From the NCBI GenBank assembly GCA_003254905.1, contig QANU01064415.1, forward strand, positions 189,478-253,477: a stretch of 64,000 bases of DNA, in the 5' to 3' direction. The notes beneath the pieces are model-generated. The model was given only the letters and a program-made list of their open reading frames with translations. It was not told where the DNA came from and made no database searches. This stretch comes from Nissolia schottii (taxonomy: Eukaryota; Streptophyta; Magnoliopsida; Fabales; Fabaceae). The position numbers and the translations under genes were made by a program. Every line of letters starts with the position of its first letter. Within the stretch, counting starts at the first letter, position 1. Below are positions 1 through 13,422 of the stretch, in pieces.

Positions 1-2457
1 ATTTTATATTGATACACAGACATAATTGTCTTTCACCTATATATTATGTTGATACATAGGCATAACCGTCTATAAAACATTTCTCAAGTTAATTGGTTAT
101 AGGTTAATTTCATTATGTTATTTATTTTCAATATAAAGGTGACATTATCAATTTCAAAAAGAAATTGACGTATCATAGTATTATGGCACAATCTATCTAT
201 CCATCCGTTAAACTTCTTCCACTAAAGTTTTCAGATGGTACTTTTCCTAAATTTTGATTACATTTATTATTAAGTGTCCTTGGTTGCGCCATTTGGTATT
301 TCCTTTCCTATATTTACAAATTGATTAACAAAACTTAAAAAAAATCATGTTGTGGTTGATCACCCTACGCACCTCTGGCCTCCCTTTCCTTATTCATTCA
401 TTTTCTCTATATTTTATGCAAAGCGATTTCTTTCTCTATCACTCCTCTCATGCTTAAGAAAAATTAGAATGGTCACATATTCATTTCTTCCAATTATTCA
501 TTTTAAAAATTATTTTTTGATGTTTTCCATAGGCTTTCTGCGACTTGCTTTGTGTTATTGGAAGGCTGGGTTTTGTTTTTCCTTTTTTTTCTTTTTATTT
601 TTGTAATTATTGGATAGGATTATGATGGAGATTCATAAGACAAAACCATATATATATATATATATATANTATAGATATATCTCGATGAGGTTCTACGTTA
701 GATACCTATGCATCAAAGATTCACAATTTATACTTTAGAGTATGTATTTATTTCGTTCTCTTTTGGCATGTAACTTGTGTCTTTAGAAAAATCAAAATAC
801 AATTCTTACAAAGACAACAACTCTTATGATTTTTTCAAAAATAGTTAGACACCATTTAAAATGAAACCCCGTTCATTCCTACTATTCCGACATGTTATGA
901 ATCATTTAAAATTAGTTCAGATACGTTTCATTTAAGTTTACTATGTCAAAATTGAGTTACAAAAACAGACATTGAATCTGTCCAAGAAACGTATCCAATT
1001 TTAACACTTTTGTAATAATTTTTAAAACTATTATTATGCCATCCCATAAAATTGTATAAAAATAATTTTAAACTAGGTTCAAGTATTAGATTTCAAGAAA
1101 AATAATTCACAAGGTTTAGTTTGGGGTTTTAAGTGATGATAAAATTTGGATTTCATACAAAGTCAAAAATCTTAGCATGTATTTTTTGTTCTTAAGCTGA
1201 TTTGTTGCTATCTCTAAAAATACTAAAACCCCCAAAAATTATGAATCTAACATTTTTAGAAAGCTTAAGATGTCTATTTTAGCATACTAAGATAGTTTTT
1301 CCAAAATCCAAGTTTAGATATGAAAAGGATTTTCATTTTATAAGCTATCCAAAAATTATAGCATTTCCGTTTTTTAGCTAAATCTCATATTTTTAGTATT
1401 TAGCTTTCAAGATTTCATTTTTATTATTACCAACAATATCAACCACAGATTAACAGTGGTAAAATCAACATGCATGCATAGAAAATTATTTTGATCTTAG
1501 ATCTAACAACATGCAAAACATTTTTTTTTGTAAAAGCTCAAGTTTTCAACCATAGGAAATAATTTCGTTCACCTTGTCTTAAACTTGTAGACATGAATAA
1601 TCTACAAATTGTTAGATCAAAGGTATGAATATAAAAATTCAGAAATTCACATATGAAAGAAACTTCCCACATAAATGAAGGTAACTTTCACACTTTCTCT
1701 ATTGATTTTCTTCCTTGATGAAAGTGGCTTATTTGTGTAACTAGATTTTGAACAAGGAAGTGAATGTTTCATCCATGCCCTTGGATTGTGAGGGCTACTG
1801 GTATGGAAGGGGAAAAGGGGAAGATTTTGCTTCTTGGAGTGAAGAGAAAGATGATAGAATGTTAAGATTTTCAATGGAGCAAATTGTGAATCATTTGAAG
1901 AAGTATTTATAGAGAGAATGAGGGAAAGGAGGCTACAGATTTGGAGGGTTAAATGAATGGGGAATCTTTTCATTTTTGTTGTCTTATGATGAAGCGAAGT
2001 GTAGGAGAAGAACGAAAGATAAATGGATGGGTAAGAAAAGGTATTTTGCATATATTTTTATTGGTTACCTTGAGTGGTAAGGTGATCATTACTATTTTTG
2101 AAAATAACTTATTTTATGTCAAGTCGTCTATTACTTATCTTATTGTACAAAAATATTTAATTAGTTGATCATGAAAATACATGTTTGAATAAGTTTATTG
2201 GATAAATATAAAGATGATGATGAAATAACTCAATTTGAAGAGAGGTATTGGGAGGGAGAGAGAGCTACGACCATGATCATGAAGCTATTTTTAGGAGAGA
2301 AAAAAAATACTAATTTTATGTTGGTACATACATGTAAGAAGAAGAAGATGGTGTAGGTTATGCTTTGTGCTTACGCAAGAAAAAGACTATATTTGCATGT
2401 AACATGGTTGGCCTATTTGGATGGTTTATCATGATTATCTATGCTTAAATTATGGGA
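1..2457. other. AT-rich intergenic region, no gene seen
   Basis: No open frame here resembles a known family. A (TA)n run with one ambiguous base lies near 649-672. The longest frame (minus strand, 2051-1647) has low-complexity composition and no recognisable domain, so I do not call it a gene. Confidence 0.6.
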
Positions 2458-2960
2458 TAATGCTCATTTTGGTCCCTGAAAGTGTAAGCTTGAGTCACTT
2501 TGATCCTTAAAATTTAAACTTTGACTTTTTAATCGTTAAAATTGTAAGTTGTAGGTCAAATTAGTCCATTAGTCTATCAGTTCATTATCATTACTGTATT
2601 ATTACATTTTTATTGATTTATCACATTAAAATGGATAGTAACAACAATTCAATTGCAAATGAGGTCGTAGAGCAGTTATAGTGATAAATAAAGCTGCAAT
2701 AACAACTAAGATTTATAACTCTAAGTGTCGTCACAACTAAATTTTTAGCCTTTAGCGTTGCCATACAGCCTCTGTTGTTATCACATTTTCATTTAATGCG
2801 AAAAATTAGTGAAAATATGACAATACAATAATGATAATGAATTGATAGACTAATTTAACATGCAACTTACTATGATTAAAAAGTCAGATTTTAAATTTCA
2901 ATAACCAAAGTAACTTAGTTTACACTTTCAATTTCAAAGATTAAAATGAATATTTCTTCT
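2458..2960. mobile_element. MITE with long terminal inverted repeats
   Basis: The left end (from about 2460, AATGCTCATTTTGGTCCCTG) is matched in inverted orientation by the right end (to about 2957). Shared blocks include GACTTTTTAATC, AAATTAGTC and CAGTTCATTATCATTA (CAATTCATTATCATTA on the other arm), so the arms are about 150 bp with mismatches around a core of about 200 bp. No coding capacity is visible. Long arms and small size suggest a Mutator-like or foldback MITE; the superfamily is not proven because I could not identify a target-site duplication. Confidence 0.65.
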
Positions 2961-5096
2961 TAAATTATACTACAATATTGTTATGTCTCCATTTTATTTT
3001 TATTACACAAAAGATTGGTTGATTTGATGATCGTACAAATACATGCACAAATAGTTATTAGACACTTTACGGAAGATCTCATGCATAGTAAGGTGGTGTA
3101 AAGTAAAATAAGACTAGGCTAGGTTTTACTTTTTGTCTACAAGAGGAAAAGTGATTGCATGGACGGTAGTGTAAAATATATAAAAGGCAGGGCTAGGTTT
3201 TACATTTTATTGAGAAGAGAAAAAGTAAGCATGCATTGCATGAATTTGGTTGGTCTCTTGATGTGACAATATCATCATTACTATGGAGAAAATCTTGTAC
3301 AAATTATTTTGTGTGCAATCTATGATCTCATGATGCATGACATGTGACTTATATGATGATGAAGAAGATGCATGGAAGAGTAATTGTTGTTGCTTTAGAT
3401 GATGCATGATCATGTGACCTTAAGCATTAGGGGAGAATTATTTTAATCTTTGTATTATTATTAGATGTGTGTATAAAATAATGTGTGTGATAAAGAGTTA
3501 AAGAATTGCCACACTTAAATTATCCTTAAGCATTAAAAAAATCTTTAATATCATTATAGAACAATAAAATATCAAGCACAATCAAATATTATCTTTAATA
3601 TTATTATAAATAATTAAATATCATATTTACTCTTAATAATTTATTCTATAATTTTAATCCTTTCTTTGGACATATTCTTTGTGGTAAATCTTATTTTATC
3701 TTTGATAAATATTTTGACTCCAACATTTTATCTTATAACTTTAACAATTAATGAGAGTGTTGTTTTATGAGAAGTTATACTTTATTTTCTAGAAACTATC
3801 AAATTAGTCATTGACTATTTACTGACTCAATAAAACCATAGCTATATTAATGTTAATTCTTAATTACAGGAATAAATCCTCGAACAATAAATCAAATAAT
3901 CATATATTGTCAAATTATAAGATTTTTTGGCAGTATGAATTATAAGATTTTTTGGCAGTATGAAATAAATTCACTTACCATGAATTTCAATTAACAAAAT
4001 ATTAGTTATCTAGAGAAAATTAACTAGAAACTAAAGATGGTCAAAATTGAGATGTTACAGCATGTGAAACGAGCGTGTGTGCTACGTGATCGTGGAAACC
4101 GTCATAGGGCAATTAGTGGAATAACAAATTACTAAATTGTGTTATTGAAATTGGAAGGATGAATTATTTAATTGAAGGGCATATTATGTTATTTGGTTTA
4201 ATTTATGATGATTTTGTGTTAAAAAAGGTTATATTTATTTAATTTTTATGAATTATGTAGTTGTTAGTTTAAATTATATCATTGTTGCGTACTAAAATAT
4301 ATTTTTTTTGCAGTTGACACTTACATTATGTAAATATAAAAACATTTTTATAGACAGTATTAGGTTGGATAGCATAAAATTGGGTAAGAGTTTAAATACT
4401 TTTCTGTAAGCATGATTCGAGTTTTTATTTTTAAAACCCATAAATAGGGTATGGTTTTTTTTATTCAATAAGATTGGGGTTGAGTTAAAACTCTATCCAA
4501 CTCTACCACCATCATCTTTACTCTTAATAAACAAAAGATACAAAATTAGCATTTGATAAATATATTACAAAATTGTTCAATATATGAAAAAAAAAATGAC
4601 CATAGTAGATATAAACATAAAATAGAGTAATCTATCATCTTACCACGTAGGCCTCACGTTGATAGGCAGTTATTTCACACTCGCTTTGTTGACAGTTTCT
4701 TCTCTAATTAACAATCTATACCATTTAATAAAAATGTCTCCATCAAATAAATTTTTTTTTTGTCCAACTCTTATTTTATTTTTACTCTTCCATGTAACGT
4801 AGTTAATCTTTTATTAGTAACAAACCAAAGCTATTATTACATTTTACAAACGGTTCATGTTAGCATATTAGGTTTTACATTTTACCTTAAAATACTCATA
4901 AGTTGAGGGAAATTGAGAAACAAAAGAGAAAAATAATATGAAAACACATTTTAAAAAATATGACAAGTAAAATTAAAAAGGGTGGGGTGATTGACATTTC
5001 CTTTTGTTTATCTCCACTTCCTATTATTAGCTTTTAACTCAAATTTTTTAAAGTATCCTCACTCCACATTTGCTTCTATTTAGTTTATTATTATTA
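2961..5096. other. AT-rich intergenic region
   Basis: No supported gene. A 26-bp tandem duplication ending in TTTTTTGGCAGTATGA lies at about 3915-3962. The rest is AT-rich sequence without recognisable coding or structured features. Confidence 0.55.
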
Positions 5097-5126
5097 CTAG
5101 CGGCTTCACAGGCACGAAGAGCCTGT
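5097..5126 (-). mobile_element. Helitron-like 3' terminus
   Basis: Read on the minus strand, the sequence has a 6-bp stem (ACAGGC 5108-5113 pairing with GCCTGT 5121-5126) followed about 7 nt later by CTAG (5100-5097) and then T. A 3' hairpin just before CTRR, inserted at an A/T dinucleotide, is the Helitron signature. A related ATTACTAGCGG word occurs again at 5391 without the hairpin. Only this terminus is visible; no Rep/helicase gene is nearby, so the element would be non-autonomous. Confidence 0.4.
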
Positions 5127-6168
5127 TAAATATTGAAATACCTTTGTAAAATAAAAAATAAATAAAAAAAGTAACTACAAGTTAAGTTAAGGGATAGTTT
5201 TCTAAATAAGTTAAGGGATAATGGGTAGTAAGTAGTAGAAAGTAAAAAGTGGACAGTATAATGTACATAAGAATTTTTTTTAATGATAATGATGGATGAA
5301 TGTATACAAAATAAACCAAGGACAAACACGAAAAAGTAAATTAGAGACAAAGTTAGTTTTCTTTGCTACTCCTTTTATCTATTACTAGCGGGCCTTGATA
5401 TTGGACTAATCATGATTAATTATGATATACATATTTTTTTAGTATTAATATTATTAGGAACTAATTTAATAAAAATAAAGTAAAAATACGATAGTGGGAT
5501 GATGAGTTGAGTGGAGTGAACAAAACACACATATATAAATATATAAATAAATAAATAATAATGAACTTGAAAAACGTTAATGGACTTAAAAAAAATTAAA
5601 TGAGTTGAAAGAGACCAAAAATTAGTTATTTTTAATATTCTCTTTATACATAGTAAGTATAGATTATAAATAAGGTTAATTATGTTTTCAGTCTTTCATA
5701 AATTATGAATTTTGTGTTTTAACCCATCATAAATTTTTTGTTAAGAAATCTTTTCTCATAAATTTTTTTTATTAGGTTTTAATCTCGGCTGTCTTCTAGC
5801 TAGGTTGTTAACTACTAAAGTGACATTTAACTTAGCAACGTGGTAAACACAATTGACCCATTATTCAAATCGACCACCCAAACTTACCTGGTTGAATTAT
5901 TATTATTTTTTTAAAAAACCTATACACTTTGATTAATGACATTTTACATTTTAAAGGACAAAGTAAGAAATAAATGTCAAATGTTATTTATCAAAATGTG
6001 TCAGTTAATATGTAAATTGATCTATTACGTCTCAAAGAATTTTCTATTAAATTTGTACATTTTTTATTCTAATAAATATTAAAATCGCTACTATTACTAG
6101 TAATTTCAGCATCTATCACCCTCTCAACACCCATACAATTGTAAAATGTTTTGGTCTATGTTATAGTA
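5127..6168. other. AT-rich intergenic region
   Basis: No gene is supported. The segment from about 5675 contains diffuse MITE-like wording but I could not match a second arm. Position 5395-5398 repeats the CTAG context seen at 5097. Confidence 0.5.
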
Positions 6169-6195
6169 CTAGATTATAACCCGCGCGATGCGCGG
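6169..6195 (-). mobile_element. Helitron-like 3' terminus upstream of P4H
   Basis: On the minus strand a perfect 6-bp GC stem with 3-nt loop (CCGCGC-GAT-GCGCGG, 6181-6195) is followed 8 nt later by CTAG (6172-6169) and T, the arrangement expected of a Helitron 3' end. The element body would extend to the right, into the sequence just upstream of the prolyl 4-hydroxylase promoter. The 5' end (TC on the minus strand) was not located. Confidence 0.45.
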
Positions 6196-6867
6196 CGAGG
6201 GTAATAAACTATTATTGCGAATATATTTAGAACGTGCATATTATTGACGATAAAAAATAAGTAATTGTAGCTATTGCACAATGCGTATGGAAATCTATTT
6301 TTAACTATGTGTTATTATATTAATATAACAAAGAATGAACAGTAGAACACCAAACGTCATAAGCAAAAACTTGAATGAACGGTATAGTGGACATATGTGC
6401 ATTTGGAAATGTTACAAACCCGTAAAATTAAAAGTTGCTAGTGTGAAGTATTTTCTTTTTTAATTTTTTTTTTGTAAATGTTACTGTGGAGTGAAAAAAA
6501 ATGGGAGTGTGACACCCAAATGAAAAATGTGAATTGGTAGTGACTAGTGGTTGAAGTAGTCATAAAAAGGACATGAGTGTAGTCAAGTCAAGGGCAGGCA
6601 AGGCATGATTTGAAAGTGACAAATGAAAAATGGGATGAAATGGCGGAAAATAAAAGAAAAAGGAAAGGGGGAAAAAAAAGGGAGAGAAACTGCCACAGAA
6701 GGCATAAAATGCAAAAGGGGAGTTGAGAATGAGAGCAGTTTGGAGTGTGGTTGCTGTATATTCGAAACGCACAAACTTATATTATAGGGAGGAGTGAAGC
6801 AGAATCAATTTCAATTCTGATCTCTGAATTTCCATTCTTTGCTTCTTGGTCCGGTCCAGTACAGTCC

Positions 6868-9800
6868 ATGGCGGCGGCGCCCTCCATGAGGATCGTTTTC
6901 GGACTTCTCACATTCGTCACCGTCGGAATGATTATAGGTATTCTATTCTCTCGCTGTCACTTTCTTCCAATCTCATCAATTCACCTGCTTCTTCACGCTG
7001 CATCCCATTCCTCTTTATCTCGCTTCTCCAATCCAGTCCAGTGCGAATGGAAATAGATGCGATCACTGTGATTGCATTTGCATCGATATCATCCTTATTA
7101 TTTCTTCTGCCGTGCTGCATTTGGCTACTTGGTCAACTAGAGTGATGATATATACATCTTTGTAATATTTTATTACTTTTAAATCATTATTGAGAACCAA
7201 CACCCAGAGAGATTTTCATGCTGTAATTATACTTTTCTTTTCTGGAACTACAGGTGCCCTCTCTCAATTGGCATTCATACGAAAATTGGAAGATTCCTAT
7301 GGTAGGGGTTTTATGATAGGGGGGCATTTAGCCCAGAAGTTCATATATTTGATTGTTATTCATGTACACTGTTTGCCTAACTTGTTGATTTAGGAACTCA
7401 TTCTGTCTCATTTAGAAGATTGCGGGGACATGAGCATGATGGTTACCTTCATTTCCCCAAAGGTACTATTTTGAAGTTTTGTTTAGGGTATAAGTGTTTT
7501 TACTTTTTTGAAATTTTATGAAATATATATCTTATATCTCTGTTGTATTTCTTTCATCTCTTTAAAGTACAATGTATGTGCCTGCTAGAATTGTAAGTTC
7601 CATGACTGCTAATGTCTACCATATCGATATCTATCTTTCTTCTTCTTCTTCTTCTTAAATCCATGATTGAATTTCAAAACTTGTAATTAGTTTTCCTTCT
7701 AGGTATGCGTTTATTTTCATTCACAAAATTATTAGCATGCATGATTTTTATTTATTAATTTTTATTTTTTTAAAACTATTTAAAATCTTTGTTATTAACA
7801 TACAGTTTTCTTTGATTGGAACTCATCTGCATTTTCTTGTTCAATTATTTCTTTTGATTTTCAGGTATTCCTTATTGGAGTAACGACAAGGAAGCAGAAA
7901 CCTTAAGACTTGGATATGTATGTCTGTTGCCCTCCCTTTTTCTGCTAAACTTTAATCTTACAAAGTGCTCTCTCACCCTCTTTGATAGGGTTTAAATAAC
8001 ATACTGTAGATAAAATAAAATTTTAATACAATTCTATGAATGTGATGGGCAAAAGTGTGAAAATTTTAGACTTCAAGTGCTTTATTATAAAGAAACAGAG
8101 CAGATTAAAGTTTTCTCCTGCCTACATTTAAATGTGTGTAGCTGAAGAATAGCTGACTGCACTCTGAGTGCCTGCTAGTTCTTTTAAGTTGCGTAATTTC
8201 TTTCTTCAGCATATGAGTATTAAGAGTGTCTAACTGTTTGAGCTTTAAAGCCTCAATACTGTTTTACGTATTAATTTGACCATCGTCTCTTTTTATTTAG
8301 CTCTTAACTATTTTATTCTACTTTTTGATGAAATCATTCTCTTGGTTGGGAGAGCAGAATTGATTTGCATGCTTATCGATGATTATTCTTGTGTGATCCT
8401 CAATCCTTAATGTAGGTCAAACCTGAAGTGCTTAGCTGGTCTCCAAGAATTATTTTACTGCACAACTTCCTGAGCATGGAGGTATGAGATTCATAAGAAA
8501 TTTGGATGAAAAAGAATCAGATGAAGTGAATTTATATTATTACAGACCCTATTTTTCTATAACCATATTATCAAGTAGGATTATTAGGATGTTACAAGGA
8601 TCAGACTAGATAGTCAATAAACATTTTTTGACATCTATTTGAGGGATAAAGTTTCCTCATGAGACGCCAGTCTTCTTGCGTGAAGTATGATTTGCCTTTT
8701 AGCCAGAGATAAGATCTTCCTAATTCCTATCCAGTGAAAATTGATCTACTAATACTGGGCAATTGATAGTACTTAGTCCAGCTTCTAAACAAAGCACTTT
8801 GCCAATGATGTTTGCACGTGTGTGTATTAAAACTATTTCATGTTTATAGGAATGTGATTATTTAAGGGCTGTAGCACTCCCTCGGCTGCAAATTTCAACA
8901 GTGGTGGATACAAAAACTGGAAAGGTGCATTCACAGTTTTATTTTCTTTTGAATTTTTATTTTGATTGGTCATACCCATCAATTGATGCTAGGTGATGAG
9001 GTGGGGTTTAAGTTTCATCTGTTCAAGTGAAGTCTTGTCAAATTCACCTGGGGAATTCTTAATTTTAGCATGTAAACTACTAAAGAAGACAAGTGTATAG
9101 GCAGTAGCTTGATATTTCAATTGAAACTTCTATATTGTTTGCGATCTGTATGAAATGACCTAGCAATTCTCTGCTAAAAGCCAATTCCATTGCTATAGCT
9201 AAATCAGGGGCTACTGCTTACTCTGATCTTCAAGTTTGGGACGGCAAATAAACCTTACAGTGATACCTAGTGGATTGAGAGATTTGGTACTGTGGATCGG
9301 CTTTTTCTTTCTTTCTTCTCTTTTATGAATAACATTGTTCAAAACTATGAAATGGCTTTATCCAATGGTGGGAAGACCCCTGCTTACAGAAAATACCTAC
9401 CCTACATCAAGGAAAAAAGATGAATGGGAATATTACAAACCAAAAAGAAGAATACCAACTTTCAAAAGAAGGAAGAACAGAATCCAGTTTAAGAGTTATT
9501 TTGAAATTGTTGCTTGATCACCTCTATGGACTATCCCTCTATTAGGAAAGTTCTTCAATTCCCTCCAGCCAGATACTCCACAACTGGAGGTTATGAAGGC
9601 CGTGGAAACTAGGGAAACAAAATCTAGAGAGAAAACCCGGCTACTGTGAATGGATGCAGGTCACTAGTGCCTTATGCCTAAGTCTATTTTGCATCAGTAA
9701 ATTCAGATACAATGGATACAAATAAATGCTAATAAATGAATTCCTACTATTTGAACAGTCTCATACTCTGGCCTGTTATCATTCTCCAAGTACTGAGTGA

Positions 9801-12718
9801 TATGAAATATGTACTGCCACTGTTAGGAGAAGTGTTTTTCACTGTCAAATTATAAAAAGGGAAATAATCACTTCAAAATACTTCTTTCCCAACATAAATA
9901 GATTAAAAACAGAAGGAAATCCATATAAGGACAAATAGGCCATTTTTATGTGAACTTTGTAGTACATTTATTTGTTTGATAGGAAAAGAAATTTCATTAT
10001 ATGAGAAGGTACATGATGAGATTTCTTTCACAGGGAATCAAGAGTGATGTCAGGACAAGTTCTGGTATGTTTTTGACTCCAGATGAGAGAAAATACCCCA
10101 TAATTCATGTAAGTTATCAAGTTTACTTTCCTTCAAGTCTTTTTAAGTCTCACTTTTGTCATCAAACCAGTGTAACCTGGACCAAACCAGCTGATTCAAC
10201 CATTAAAATTGGACAGTTTTCGTGGTCTAGTTGCATTTGCTTAGAACTGGATGGTTCACCAAGAACTCTGGTTGAGTTGTTTTTATTCAGTTTTTGAAAC
10301 ATTGTGTTGTGTCACACCAGTGTCCTTTAAGTTTAACATCTAGGATTTGATTGAATCACAATCTTGAAGAGAGAAACATGCTCTCTTAGTTCATAAATCT
10401 GACCATCTAGAAAAGGAAAGTATTGCATCTGTTTAAATGAAAACTTATCCTTCAAGCATTAGCAATTGAGATTCTACAATTATTAATCCCATAATGGAAC
10501 TTGGAAATTAAAGAAAACCCAACAAAACAAAAGGCCCACTCCCAAAACCAGTGAATATGAAAATCCTTAAAATACTTGTAGGACTGAAGTTCGAGATGAT
10601 ATAAAGTAACAACTTATAAAGGCTTGTAACCCTAAATAATAATGATCTGGTTACCTTGTCGAAAAATTCAATTAGCCCCAAAATACTAAATAAAAATACT
10701 TAGATGATTTTATATTTAAGCAAATGCTTTCTCCTGAATCATTTAGTTATATTAAATTTGATTTCTTCATATGTATATTCTTTTTCTTCCCACTTTTTTT
10801 CATCTTTATTTCAAAATTATAATTTCCTTGAAGACGTTTAATTTTGAATGTGGAATTGGAGAAAAAGTACAAATTAAAAACCATATTTTATTGGTGTGCA
10901 TTAATTGTACAATCTTCTAATACATGTTCACTGTGCTCAACTAGGCAATTGAAAAAAGAATTTCTGTCTATTCTCAAGTACCAATTGAAAATGGAGAGCT
11001 TATGCAAGTCCTGAGGTGAGGACATGACTTATTTTTTTACATTATTTCTGAACAAGAAAGATGGGTTTTGCTATAGTCAAGAGCTAACATCTGCAGCAGC
11101 ACAGGTATGAGAAGAATCAATTTTACAAACCCCATCATGACTACTTTTCTGATACTGTAAGTTGCATTACTCTATTGCTATTTTCTCTATTATAGTAAGC
11201 ATAGAAATTAAGAATTACCTTAAAGTGGCTTCAGTGCAACCATAACCATCTGCAACGCACTGTTTTTCTCTTTTGAGATAGTACAACTTGAAGCGTGGTG
11301 GGCAGCGAATAGCTACAATGCTCATGTATTTAAGTGACAATGTTGAGGGAGGAGAAACATATTTCCCGATGGTAAGCTTCTTGATTTTGCATTTGTTATT
11401 TGACATATTTTGTTTGTTGCTGAAAATGTAGTTCTAGAGCATATGGATAGCCTGAAGTTAAACCAAGTATTCAGTGGCAGGCTGATGTAGGAACTGTATC
11501 TGGATCATAACGCTGGGTTCCAACTGATAGAACAGAATGTTTTATTTTGTTGGCTAACAACATGCATGTAGCTTTTGCTTTTTGTTTCTTTGTTTAGTTC
11601 CTAAAACTGTCAAAGTTTTGTGTTGTATGCGTATGTTCCATAGCTTCATTCAAAATCTTATAATCTTATTCCACATTCCTCTCATTGATAATTAATTGAA
11701 TTTTGATAGTTTCTATGAAATGGAATGCTGAATATTTATCATGTTATGATTATGTTCGCTGCTCAGTTATGTTATACTAAGGGTCTGTCTTCCCCATTTT
11801 ATTTATTTTAGTTGTTTTAAAATTATATTTGGATTCTACCTTTAACTTGAGCAATATGTTCAATTTGTAATATTATAGTATTAGCTATCTATTCTGCGTT
11901 GTGTGCTTGTATTATCTATCTGATGTTCTTGTTGAACTTTTTGACTGACTGAAGGCTGCTATTGATGATATGTAATCATTTCAGGTTGGTTCAGGTGAAT
12001 GTAGCTGCGGTGGGAAATCTGTCAAAGGGCTATCTGTGAAACCAATTAAAGGAAATGCGGTGCTTTTCTGGAGTATGGTCAGTATAATCATTTTGCTTGT
12101 TAAGGACATCATTTTTTGAAATCTGAGAAGCCATTATCTTAAATTGTGAATTGCTCTAGATATTAGTCCCAGGAGAGAAGGTGTTGTGACGATTCCAGAA
12201 TTTGTTTAAAGCTAGACGAATTGTTCACAGATCTAGAGAGCCTTCTTGTTTTTCAATAACTGACTGCTTTATGTTGTTGCAATTAATATCATCAATAGAA
12301 TATGTCCTCTTGCCTTGTTCTGTATCACCATTTTCTATATTTTTCTCGGTCTTGTAGAGTTATTTTTTTTTTTTTTACTAACCATTGTTCCAAAATATAT
12401 ACACACACACTCTCATTGTAAGCATGCTGTTGGCTGTAGCTGGTTCAGCAATAGGGCCCCCTACTACTCTTATGATAGAAAAATGTTGAAGAGTCCAGAA
12501 TTTCGAATTATGGAGATTTGTAAATGTTTCTTGTATGCATTTTTTGAACGACCAGTGGAAAGTTGTCTTGTCAAACCTTTTTATTTTTAATGTGTGCTTG
12601 GTTTTGTCAGGGACTGGATGGACAGTCAGATCCGGATAGTGTGCATGGTGGATGTGAGGTACTTGCAGGGGCGAAGTGGTCAGCTACTAAGTGGATGAGG
12701 CAGGCAGCTCACGTTTGA
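6868..12718 (+). CDS. Prolyl 4-hydroxylase, P4H1 type (12 exons, 289 aa)
   Basis: Hydroxylates peptidyl proline to 4-hydroxyproline using 2-oxoglutarate, O2, Fe(II) and ascorbate; the plant enzymes act in the ER/Golgi on extensin-like and arabinogalactan proteins. Exons: 6868-6937, 7254-7301, 7394-7462, 7865-7917, 8416-8481, 8850-8924, 10034-10108, 10945-11015, 11105-11156, 11282-11371, 11985-12077, 12611-12718. All borders are GT/AG and the joined frame is open. A single N-terminal hydrophobic anchor (residues about 7-24) marks a type II membrane protein. Catalytic residues are visible: His186-x-Asp188 (KPHHDYF), distal His266 (SVHGG) and Lys276 (AKWSATKW). The whole length resembles Arabidopsis AtP4H-1 as I remember it (for example VKPEVLSWSPRII, RTSSGMFLT), with nearly the same size. 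The ATG at 6868 is the first giving the anchor. A TATA-like TTATATTATA precedes it near 6777. Confidence 0.93.
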
Positions 12719-12756
12719 TTTACCTTAGCTTAGGTGACGGGCTCCCTCTCAACCTC

Positions 12757-12803
12757 NNNNNNNNNNNNNNNNNNNNNNNNNNNNNNCCCCCCCCCCCCCC
12801 CCC
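12757..12803. other. Assembly gap plus poly-C run
   Basis: Thirty Ns (12757-12786) are followed directly by 17 Cs and GGGG. It sits about 40 bp after the P4H stop codon, inside the probable 3' UTR. A homopolymer at a gap edge is more likely a sequencing or gap-closure artefact than biology. Confidence 0.9.
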
Positions 12804-13422
12804 GGGGAATAACCTAAAAAGAAAAGAAAAAAAAAGCATATTTGTCCTTATAAAAAAGTAGTGATTATGAATAGTAATTGGTAATATTAATTTTAAAGTG
12901 GTAAGCTCTAATCAATAAACTTAGCATTAGTTGATATTAACTTACGCCAGGGATGGTTTTGTCTTCAGGATTAAGCTTTTCCTTGGATATCATTGCAAAA
13001 GACATAGCCTCTTGTAATTCATGTTTCTGGTAAATCTGGACACATTTTCTAGGGAGTTTTCGTTGGTCCTGGTGCCAATTCGAGGAAACCACCATAAAAA
13101 AAATTCAACTCTATTTTTACTGAATTGAAATTGTAGTTTTAGATGGACAAAATATTCTACCCCATTTTGACAAAAATAAAATAAAATTTTTTCCCGTGTA
13201 TATTTTCATATACATGTATATTTATGAGTTGCAGAAATATTAATTGAGGACAAACTTCACCCTGGTACTTTTGTGATGTGTAATAAACACTTTATTTTTA
13301 TGTATTTGTTATTAGGGGAATGGAGGCTTTTCTTCAGCTTGAACTTGAAAAATTGAAAACTACATTCTTAAAGGCGGAGATGTGTGTGTAAAAAAAGGTG
13401 GCCGATATATACGGTGGCTTTT
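12804..13422. other. Probable P4H 3' flank and start of a duplicated unit
   Basis: No gene. Sequence from about 13134 (TTTAGATGGACAAAATATTC) to the element at 13423 recurs almost unchanged at 14758-15045, so the duplicated unit includes flanking DNA as well as the transposon-like element. Confidence 0.6.

Noticed and set aside
1647-2051. 134-codon minus-strand open frame with a hydrophobic stretch
   Set aside because: Low-complexity Ser/His/Phe composition, no recognisable domain, no supporting splice or promoter context.
9335-9517. 60-codon basic open frame inside a P4H intron
   Set aside because: It lies wholly between verified P4H exons and has no family resemblance.
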